From the NCBI GenBank assembly GCA_018105865.1, contig CM030834.1:20664219-20728218 (forward strand): DNA of 64,000 nucleotides. Direction: 5' to 3'. Below, in pieces: positions 37,126-47,100 of this stretch. The notes under the pieces are model-generated. The model made no database searches. It saw only the letters and a list, made by a program, of their open reading frames with translations, and was not told the origin of the DNA. A program made the translations under genes and the position numbers. Each line of letters starts with the position of its first letter. Position 1 is the stretch's first letter. Source of the stretch: Metaphire vulgaris. Its lineage: Eukaryota > Annelida > Clitellata > Crassiclitellata > Megascolecidae.

Positions 37126-40100
37126 ATGACTGATCGGAAATTCTGTGAAGTTTGTAACGCGAAGTCCTTGTACAAGTGTCCGAAGTGTCTTATTAGATAG
37201 TAAGCGTTTCACTATCCAAGTCCCACGTGTGCTTGCTTCTCAGAAGTACATCATCTTATCTAATCTATAATATTAAAATCCTTATCTGTATGTCTCTCTG
37301 TCTGTTACCTTCAAGCGTTCTGATTGGTTGACTATTGGTAGACGGTTTAGACCGTTTAGTCCTTACGTCGCGATGCGTTGGTGGGCGAGCGTTGACTATT
37401 GGTAGACCGTTTAGTCCTTACGTCGCGATGCGTTGGTGGACGATGTTTGAAGACGACGTTGCTATTGGTAACAATTGTTCGTAGAACCGGTTTAGTCGAG
37501 TCATTGCAGCGTCAGAGGGCTGGGCGTGCGACGACGTTGCTATTGGTAACAATTGTTCGCAGCCTCAGGTAGTTTTAGCGTACACAAAAATACGTGTACA
37601 GCGTCACAAATGGCCACAGTTGCGTGATTTTAACGTACATAGGCCTAATTATTACGTGGCGCAGAGCTTGGCTATAGGTGGCGATCATTGAAAAATTAGG
37701 TATAGATATTGGATTAATTAAAGATGCCAGGTCAATTGCAGCGTCAGAGGGGTGGGGGTATATTGGTAACAAGGAAAACATTTTAACGCGCACACACAAA
37801 AATACGTGTACAGCGTCACAAATGGTGACAGTCTGATTTTGGTGCCTAATTATTACGTGGCCAGAGCTTGGATCGTATGTACAGTCATTGAAAAATTCAA
37901 TGATTGGGTATTAGGTATAGGTGATTAGTTCGATATTATCCTGCACTGCACTTTTTAGCGAGCATCTTTTTCTAAAAAATCTAGCGCCACTTCATAATGC
38001 ACAGGGGCATCAACCGATAATGAATTAAAGATCCAGGTCAAATCCAGGGTATCCGGCCAGGCGCGAAAGTGACATGTTGAGGCCAGATCAAAAGATTGGT
38101 TTTAATCTTTTTCTAAAAATCTGTAATGAATTTGGGGCAGCCAGGCAATGAGTTCCAGAATTTGGCGGCAGCCACTGAAAAGGCACGAGAACCAAGAACT
38201 GTCCGAGAATGGGAGAGGGAGAGAACTATTGCAGACGAGGATCTGGTCGAGTATTTGCTTGTTTGCATAGAAAGTTTAGAAAGAAGGTAACTAGGTTCCT
38301 TGTAATAAAGTGTTTTGTTTACCTGAAGACAGATTTTAAAGTATATCCTTTCTTTAATTGGAAGCCAATGAAGACCCTTACGAACTGGGTTTATATGCTC
38401 ACGTTTTTGGGGGTTTTGAAAACACCCGAGCCAGTGAATTTTGAACATAAGTATAAATAGCATCCCCTGCCTGAAAACGCTTGCCAGTTTAGAAACTTGA
38501 AGCTTCGCAAACTTGTTTCTCTGGCTGAAAATATTGTTATGCTCATCATCACCTCCGCCTTTCGCAGAGTTGACCAATTATTTAGAATAGGCATGTAGTT
38601 TTCAAGGTTTCGAAGCAGTTCATCTGTACCTTGTTATCCTGTGTTTGTCATACTCGTATCAACGTATATGCAACTACTGTAGCCAGCTAAATGCCCTGTT
38701 ACCATTTATTTCTCTGTACTCAAATGTGCCTAATCGGAAAATGATTTCTTTGTTGCAGCTGTTCTGTTGTCTGCTACAAGTCTCATCAAGGTTATCAGTC
38801 CTACTTATATAGAATAATAGTTGTTGCTGCTTATGCTTATTAACCCTTTTGACCCTATAAGGCAGATATTTCAGCTTCATAAGTTCATAACAAACTGGCT
38901 ATATGGATTGCCATGGTGAAAAGATTAAGTATATATATTAGGGTGGTCCTCAAATGCACACAAAATTTTAAAAGTAGATTTTATTGAAGTGCTTTTTGTT
39001 TAAACTGTTCATTTTCTAATAAAAACCATTGGTACCAAGTTTGGCATTCATAGACCCTTATTAACCACTGTCACACTTACATTGAAAATTACAAACAGAG
39101 TCATTCCATGACAACGCAGCCAGTATTTAGACAATTGTTCACCACACCATCTCAGATCTGCATGAAATTTGTAGGGCTTGAAGTACAGCTCAAGTTGAGT
39201 AAATCTTGAAATTTTCAGCTAGTTTTGTCAAAAACTCTCAGAGATATGATATTTTGAAGATACGAGGCTAATGAGTCAACGCTACGTGTTAAGTTTTTAC
39301 GATTTTTGAAGTTTAATATCTTGAGAAAAACAGCAGATATCAGGCTGAAATTTGCAGTGTGCATACACTTTTCCCAGCTGAGTTGACTGGTGTATTAATC
39401 TTTATCATAGGTGCTACACAGCATGCTCTAAAAATGTCCAAACATCCCATAGCAGCCAGTTTTCACCGATATTTGGCCCGGTATTACCATGAATCAGCAA
39501 AACGTTAGACCATGTATGTTGTGTTTTTATGTAACTACGTATATGTATTCATCAATTGCAGACAGGATTTCTGTCGATGAGACCTTGTACCCACTATGTT
39601 CATACCAATATTTAGTTGCGACACTAATAACAAATGTCCTTTAAAAGTAGTCCAATTATTTAGTACCAAAAAGGCATTAAACCAAAAACTGTTGAACTTT
39701 ATGCCACTGTAATCAAGACTATTGCAAAGTAATCATAATAATCAATGAGTTCTATGACGTGTCACTGGCATACGGATAGGTGTCATCGACTAGATGCTGG
39801 CTTTTCTGTGCGTTGGGAAACTGCTTGAGATGCCACTCAACAATAGCAAGTATTGGCGTTGTCGTTGTTGAGGCAGTTTCTATCTAGTGAAGACCGAGTC
39901 CTTTTTGTGGTTCTGAGCAAAAAGGCTATTCCAGTCGAAACATTGCAGCAAAGGTCGGCTGTAATCAAAGCACGGTTGTGCGATTTTACTGAAGCACAAG
40001 GATACCAAAAGTCGACGACAGATCGACCCGTTGCGGTCGCCCAGGAAGTCAGCCACCAGAGGCAATAGAGTCCTGATCAGAACATCTCCTGATAACCGGA

Positions 40101-41264
40101 CGCTAACGTTTCCTGAACTTCTTCTGAGGGAAAACTATATAAGTCATTAGTAAGGCCTAAATCTAGAATACTGTGTTGTGTCAGTCATGAGAGAAAGTTT
40201 TCTTCAGTGATGAAAGCACATTTTGCAGTCTATGGAACCATGGCAAGATTTTTGTAAGAAGGTTTCCACATGAAGAATAGAAGCCGGAGTTAAACATGTT
40301 GAAGCATCCAACGAAAGTTATGGTGTGAGGATTCATGGCAGCCAGTGGGTTTGGAAGACTACATAATAGTAGTACATATTGTTGACTGGTTGGTAAATGC
40401 AGAGAAATACATTGGCATTCTAGAGAAATTATAGAGAAATGTATGCTGCCATCAGCTAAACAGCTATTTCTCAGCAAGTATTTGTTTCAGGACTACAATG
40501 CACCCTGTCTCAGAGCGAAAATTGTTGCCTGTTGGAAGAAGAATCATGGAGTTCAGTCCATTGATTAGCCGGCTCAGTCACCTGATCTTGACACTATTGA
40601 AAACTTGTAGTATAAAGTGTCAGCCAAGATTACTAAGAATCAGCCGCAGAAAAGGCGCGAGCTGATTGAGTCTCTAATTGAAGCCTGGAATCACATCATA
40701 ACACATGAGCACCTTGTCAAACTGGTCCATTCCATGCCACACAGATGTTATTTAGTCAGAAAGAACAAGTAAAATATTAATGACCACAATAAATAAAAAC
40801 GGCCCTTTCAAGGCTACCTTATAAAATTCAAAAGCGCATATTGAGCTAAAGTAGTTAGAACGCGGACCATATCATGCGAACTCCCGCGAGTGACCATTTT
40901 AGTAAAAATTCGAGAAATCACACAGTGGCCATATTTCCTCATAAAAGTCTGGGAAAAGTGCATAATCAGGTGACATCACATACAGAAACGGAGGCAGAAT
41001 GAAAATTGCTGAAAACAATATATGATAACAACCAATTCTACAAGAAAATCTGATAATAAATTAATAATATAAAAAAATTATTAAAATACTTCGGTTTTGT
41101 AGCCGATGCAAGACTTTTTCACACACTGTAAATATAGGGGTCGTGTGACAGTACTAAATATGTTTAGATTCGATTGGAATTTTTCCCAATTTGTTTTTAT
41201 CCCAAATGGAACAGGAAAATGCAAAAGCACTTTGAAAAAGTTTAACTTTGCTTTTGAGGACCAC

Positions 41265-41319
<55 letters not shown>

Positions 41320-43221
41320 TTATGTGCTCTTGGTACTTTGTTCCAGAATTTTTGGTTTACACTGCTGCTTCCAAGAGTGTATATTTGTTTACATTCATTA
41401 TATTTCAGTTTGTTCTATTTGCTGAACTTTTGAATGCTTTTGATTCTCCGTGCAAGTGTAAGATGGCTTTAACTTTTGTAATTTATGAATTGCTTTATCT
41501 TCAGGTAGCTGTGTTCCAAAAGATGTGAGTAAGACAACTGCTGAAAAAGGTGACACTAGATCTGTCTAGAATCTATCAGCACTGATTTCAAACTTGAATT
41601 GAAAATAGACAAAAGTTTTGCACACCATTTGATGGTCATCCCATGTAAACTTAGTGGATCAGATAATTGGGTCTATCACAAGGATTTCAAATAATTAATG
41701 AACAGTGTTGCATGCACGCCTCTTAAGAGGACAGTTTTCCCCTCCAAAAGTCTGAAATTCCTCTCCCAGAATTTAATAAAAATTCCAAAGCATAATATTG
41801 AATTATTTTGAACATACTGAACAGTTGTGGATTATTGGAATGTTGAAATTAAATATGTTAGTTTTATGATGTCTTACTGAAATTGATTTAAAGATCTAGT
41901 TACTGATTTGTTAATTTGATTGAATTACTGATTATTCCTATTACTAGATTGAAATGTTGCTATTATGTATAGTTGACGTTGTTGAACGCCGACCTTGTGT
42001 TACAATCGATGAGGATGGAATGTCCAGTGATTACGTTACAGAAGAACTCCTTCATAAATTAGGTAAAGTTGTTCAATTTCAAAATTCTTTTATACTTGTG
42101 TATGTGTGCAGATCGTAAGATTTCTTGATTGTTATTGTATCCATTATTTGTCCTTTCTAACAACGTTGGCCTGAAGATCCAAAAGTTGTGGGTCTGGGTG
42201 CCAAGAAGGGGGTGCAATTGCACCCCCTGGAAAAATTGTGGAGTTATAAAACAAGTAAAATTACTTGTTTCTTTCATCACAAGACCCTGTTTTGCACCCC
42301 CAGGAAAAATTTCTGCAGACGCCCATGTTTCTTAGTGGCATGTTTTGTACATTCTATGATAAAAATTTGGGATTTTTAAATATATAATAATTACTGTAGT
42401 TGGCCATTATGATTCTATGCAGGTTGTCCTTAGAGTGTCCTTCTAACTGTGTGCAGTTACTTTTCTTTTCAAATATCAATGCATTTGCTCATTTAAGTAT
42501 CAAGCTGATGCACATCAATTGGCTGGCAAATTCACAAACCAGCAAGAAACTAAGAGTCTATACCAGAAGCAGGCTGTGGCTCAACTGTTTACTGTGGTCA
42601 ATAGTTTAGTGTAACTGTATGAACGTGGCTGTTTTTGATGATCCATGCAAGTGTGTAGCTTTGAGTGATTTCATGGATGTACAGTGTATCTTGCAGGGGG
42701 CTGACAAAGGACCTGATTTGCTTTCAACACATATGAGATATTCTACTTGAGTTGATTACTTTACAATAATGCATCACCAGCAATGTACTGAAACAGGAAT
42801 AATAAAAGGATCTCTATGCAACTGACATAGAGGAATACATTTCTAAAAGTTTATTATTGCACTATATGTATGTGGTCCATAAATTGTTCTCTTGTTTTGT
42901 GCTTAATCCAGATTATCATCCTCTCAAACAACAGGTATAATGTGGTAATTCAGTGTGCATTTTGAAAAGAATTTTGTAGGCAATCTGTTAATTTATTATT
43001 TCTTTTGCATAGGAGATTCGCCAGCTATTCGCGCAATGATTAAGAATCGCCATCTTGTTGCCATCCTTCGTTATCTTGACACTACAGAGAAGCCCGAAGC
43101 CGCTTTGGAGTTGGCAATGCGCGAACCTATATTTGTCGAGTTTGCTGATGAATGTTTGCAAATTGTAGAGCCAGATCAAGAAAATTACACTTATTTAGAT
43201 AAAGGACTAATTATTGAATGA
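37126..43221 (+). CDS. ZNHIT3: Zinc finger HIT domain-containing protein 3, complete
   Basis: Exons: 37126-37199, 38759-38790 (32-nt microexon), 41505-41549, 41973-42062 and 43013-43221; 450 nt, 149 residues (human 155). The HIT zinc finger is split over three exons, with ligands C7, C10, C18, C21, C26, C30, H34 and C38 (CEVC, YKCPKC, then YCSVVCYKSHQ and GSC), a full eight-ligand set. The C-terminal block IRAMIKNRHLVAILRYLD then REPIFVEFADECLQIVEPDQ matches ZNHIT3 LRQLMVNLD then [20 protein letters not shown]. Family role: partner of NUFIP1 in box C/D snoRNP assembly, also known as a thyroid-receptor interactor (TRIP3). Intron 1 holds a repeat-rich segment and a LINE piece, intron 2 a Tc1 relic. 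A possible AATAAA lies at 43747. Confidence 0.93.
37265..37930 (+). repeat. Nested tandem repeats with a Helitron-like left end
   Basis: The segment opens TCTATAATATTAAAATC and a CTGTATGTCTCTCTGTCTGT stretch after an A, as many animal Helitron 5' ends do. Inside, a unit with TTGACTATTGGTAGAC and CCTTACGTCGCGATGCGTTG is duplicated; GACGTTGCTATTGGTAACA is duplicated; and a roughly 200-bp unit (37504-37730 and 37735-37930) sharing AAAATACGTGTACAGCGTCA, then CAAATGG and AATTATTACGTGG is repeated imperfectly. No Helitron 3' hairpin plus CTRR end was found and no coding frame is visible. It lies in ZNHIT3 intron 1. Confidence 0.45.
37980..38577 (-). mobile_element. LINE remnant with 3' UTR
   Basis: The minus strand encodes GLHWLPIKERIYFKICLQVN, then KEPSYLLSKL, then SRTVLGSRAFSVAAAKFWNS and LPG, the C-terminal reverse-transcriptase block of CR1/L2-like LINEs. 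Downstream on the same strand is a 3' UTR with GGTTGATGCCCCTGTGCATT and AGTGGCGCTAGA, the source of the short copies at 35785-35880 and 50590-50680. It lies in ZNHIT3 intron 1 and is inactive. Confidence 0.7.
38840..38928. mobile_element. piggyBac-type MITE copy
   Basis: TTAA at 38840-38843 and 38925-38928 flank an 81-bp element starting CCCTTTTGACCC. The interior (GATATTTCAGCTTCATAA, then ACTGGCTATATGGATTG) resembles the copy at 5356-5428. It sits 50 bp after ZNHIT3 exon 2. Confidence 0.5.
38941..41264 (+). mobile_element. Tc1/mariner transposon relic
   Basis: The ends GGGTGGTCCTCAAATGC and, reverse complemented, GTGGTCCTCAAAAGC are flanked by TA on both sides (38939-38940 and 41265-41266). 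Between about 39800 and 40780 the plus strand carries a stop-ridden Tc1 transposase: FSDESTFCSLWNHGK, then HPTKVMV, QDYNAPCLRAKIV (second catalytic Asp), then SPDLDTIEN (catalytic Glu of the PDLNPIEN motif), then SMPHRCYLV. Stops and frameshifts make it inactive. At about 2.3 kb it is longer than the usual 1.3-1.6 kb of Tc1 elements. It fills most of ZNHIT3 intron 2. Confidence 0.8.
41267..41314. repeat. (TA)n microsatellite
   Basis: TA repeat directly outside the right end of the Tc1 relic. TA-rich sequence also flanks its left end, as expected for insertion into a TA array. Confidence 0.95.
42208..42227. repeat. Perfect 20-bp palindrome
   Basis: GGGGGTGCAATTGCACCCCC in ZNHIT3 intron 4, with a nearby half-related TTGCACCCCCAGG at about 42293. 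Confidence 0.9.
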
Positions 43222-44143
43222 TAAATTTGGGATCTTTCGGTTTCTTCAGCATTAAGAAAATTTCAGTTCCTTTATAATATTTATAGAGATTATGCATATG
43301 ATACTTACAGTAGACTGCAATTGTTAAAAATGAAGTATGTTTAAAAAAACACTTTATTCTTGTCTGTTCATATTAATTTCTGCCATGATATATAGATTTC
43401 ATTGAGACTCGCGAGAACTTGTGCAAAACTTTGCATAATAAGGATTTCTCAATTTTTAAAGTAGCCTTGAAGATGCCAACGCAAACTAGTAAACTTGATC
43501 ACTTCAGTCCTTCACAGAGTGGTATTTGAGGGGCAGAGCAGAAGACTTTTAAATGGTTTCATAATGCTGAATGGGTTAGTTGAATGAGTTGTCAGCACAA
43601 AACTTGGTTATGCGCAGAGTGGACCAGTGGGGGAAGTCATTAATTAAACAGTGACTTAGAATTTCCTTCACAACTACACATTGTTTTACACTCTAATGAC
43701 CTGATATTTTACGGACAGATTTGAGGTGCCATCAATTGATACATAGAATAAAACCTGATGCTACAAAAGTGCATAGACCCTGTAATACTTGTTATTCTAT
43801 TTCTCACATAACGTAAACGAATGAGTGAGGTCTATAGAACCTATGAAAAACCTCGTGTAATGAAGATTTCTCAATTATTTATTAAGTAACACTGTAACAC
43901 TGACAATGGTTTATGCGCCGGATTCTGTCTGAATTTTTTTAACCACCGAAGAGGGCATTTCGAAACCGAGTGATTCCTCGCATAATCAGAAGTCTTTGTA
44001 GACCTGGACACGCGAAATGTCGCTTGCCGATTGCCCTCAGTTGATTTCCGGCGGTCGGTCGGGAAGGTTCTGTGTCTGGTGATTGAAAGGGATTTCTATC
44101 TTTCCCGATTTTTCCGGCGAATCAGTCGATCTCTTCCAAAATC
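43222..44143. other. Spacer ZNHIT3 to TFIIS
   Basis: Holds the ZNHIT3 3' UTR (AATAAA at 43747-43752) and, nearer 44144, a more GC-rich stretch (43980-44100) that is probably the TFIIS promoter and leader. No other gene seen. Confidence 0.5.
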
Positions 44144-47100
44144 ATGAGTTGCCAAGATGAAGTCATTAAGATAGGAAAGAAGCTGGAGAAGCTTATCTCG
44201 TCTAAGTCAACGGTTAGAGGCGTAATTCGGTGATTTTGTTGTGGCCAATAGGGCAAACAGGGGCTCCGTACAGTCGACTTTTGTGGCGCGTCTTTTTGTA
44301 ATGCATTCGTGATTTTGTTCGGCATGACGATTGGCTCGGTTAGGAACCGTCAATCTGAAGGTTTTTGAAGTGCTCAGTCGGGTTATTTTGTCCAGAATTA
44401 GTGGTTAAGCTGTCGTCGAACGATTGAGCGACCGGTTAGTGCTATATGACGTAAGTAAGTAAACTCTCGTGAACTTATATTGCGCTGTCGAAATGTTGAA
44501 CCATAGTTATTGTGTATTCTTTGCCTCTGGCATTGATGTGAGATTGTCTGATGCTCTAATTGTATTGGCCATCAAATTAGTGGTTACAAGAAATAAGAAT
44601 ATTATTGCACTGTTTTGAAGAATCAGATGCATAATAATTATGTAACTAAATCTAAAATTCGGGGCAGTGCTATTTTCATGATTTGTCATTTGATTATATT
44701 ATGTTTATTGTCTTCTTCACATGAAGTTTGTTTAATTATTCAATCATGCTTGAAAGTTGTTGTGACTTACATATAAATTATGATGTATCTTCTTTATATG
44801 TGGATTTTTAAGCTCAGAATATATAGGTAATTGCTTGTTAACAAGTAGTCTATACAACTGTAGGACGATTCAATTGGTTTGGATCTTCTGAAGTCCTTGC
44901 AGAAGCTTCCAATGACACTTGACGTTTTAACGGTCAGTTTTCTTAATTGCTTTTAAAGATTTATCAGTGGTTTTGGCCAGCTGTAGAGTTTGTCATATGA
45001 GTGATTATTATGACTATAAAGTCCAGTTGTGGTGACCATATAACACAGAATCAGTTATCACTCGGTTTGCAAATATGGCCAACTGGCCCATCTTCCGCAT
45101 CATTATTCAAATTTCCTTAATGTTTTGGGAAGGTTGGATCACTCCCAGTCCCAGGTGATGATTTTCAACAATCTGCAGTATATATTCAACTGTATATTAA
45201 ACTATATGCAATCTGATGTTATCTTGAATATGTTTACATTAATACATTCAGAGCCGGCCTAGTTTTTATGACTGGAGAACATTTATGAAAATTGGGAACT
45301 TTTACATTTTCCACAATTTGTGCTTTTATAAAGTAAAATAACCAAAAACACAATATAGCATGGCATAACACATAAAACCTTCATGTGCATTGTAAATAGT
45401 AGCCTAAATTTGCCCAATTCTGAAAATTTTCATCATACATCAAAGCAGCCTCAAGGGCTTCTGTTGATGTAAAATGCCTTCTTATATTTAGTTTCACTTA
45501 AGTTTTGGCTGGAAAACTAAAAGTTGAAGACAACAGCAGGCAAACGAGAAATTTTAGGGTTATGGTTAAGGCTAGGTTTTGGATAGGACTAGAGCTAGGG
45601 TTAGAGCAGGCAAATTGCATACAGCCCTGAATTGTTCTTCTCTCTCTTCTGTCAAGATAAGTGGAGGTGTTGAAATGTCTCAAGCATTCACCCTGAGTCA
45701 CCCCCTCTACATATATTTGTGCCACACAGGCCAGTCTAATAGTTATCTGCAGGCCAATCACTGTGCTACAGCCCATAGTACAGTCCATAGTCCATAGGGC
45801 AGAAAATATATGTGCTGGTCCCAGCAGGCCCACACATAGCCACATTTGGGACATATTGGCACTGAATGTGTTAAGATCCCTAGTTCCATGCTGAAAAGCT
45901 CTATGATGCTTCTTGGACCCATAATCAGTTACCTAGAGATGCTACCTACAGTTCAGCTAAATTATGTGTTCATCTGGTCAAGTCTCCATACCAGAATACA
46001 TAATCAGTTTTGTTGGAAAATTCCTATTTCCTTGATCAGTAGCACAATGGAGTCTCATTATAATTCTTTTGGTTATAACAGGCTCAGAGCCTGCATTTCT
46101 TGTAGTCAAGGACTCCTGATCTAGGTACTTCATTGTTCTGTCAAACAGACTGCAGCAAATGCCAGACTGCAGTATATGTAGCAGACAAAACGCATGTGTC
46201 TTCAAATCCAACGCAGAAGCAAACATTTTGTGTTTTAGTGAGAGATCGCATAATGCCTACTAATGATTTCCCATTGAGAAAAGTGTTTTATAAATACACT
46301 TCTGCATTCAACAGATTAGAGTTATGCCTGTTGCAGTGCAGAAATGCATACATTTATTAACAGGGTAGAGCTATAAATAGTTGTCATGTATATGTATCTT
46401 GTGGATTATTTGTGATGGGCTGTGATGTTACTGAAATTTTGCTATGCGTTTATAGAACTTTTAATTTCTTTTAGAAAACTCGCATTGGCATGACAGTCAA
46501 TAACTTCAGGAAAACTTGCAAAAAAGATGAAGTTGTTACTCTTGCCAAGTCCCTGATTAAGAGCTGGAAAAGGTTGCTGCCAGGTAAGATATTGTCACCC
46601 TTCAGAGACTGTAAGCAAACTTCCATGAGTAGAGTAATGGCTCGGAAGAGCTTTTAGACAGAAATCTAGATTTAGTCTAACTGATCAGAATTGTGTTGCT
46701 TTTGTATGAAAATCAGTTAAGAATGTTGTAAAACTCCATGGATGATGACATGACATGACATAACAATGTGGTTTGCTATTTATTTATTTATTTATTTATT
46801 TAGAGGGTACAAGTGGCAGTCAGAGCAAAAGTACGTTGACCCGCAGCAGCAGCTCCGTCTCGAGCAGCAAGGATGAGGACTCTCGTGACTCGCAGCAGAA
46901 CGACAACACGAGCCAGAAGTCCGACTCGTCGCATGGCTCTGACTCTCCACGGCCGTCAAATCTCGTCACAAAAGTTGCGGGCACAACCGATACGGTCCGG
47001 CTCAAATGCCGAGAGCTTCTTGCAAGCGCTTTCAAGTGTGGAGGTGAGTTTTGTTCGCTTTCCTGTCTCCCAATTGTTTAGCTCTTTGCTAATTTGCAAT

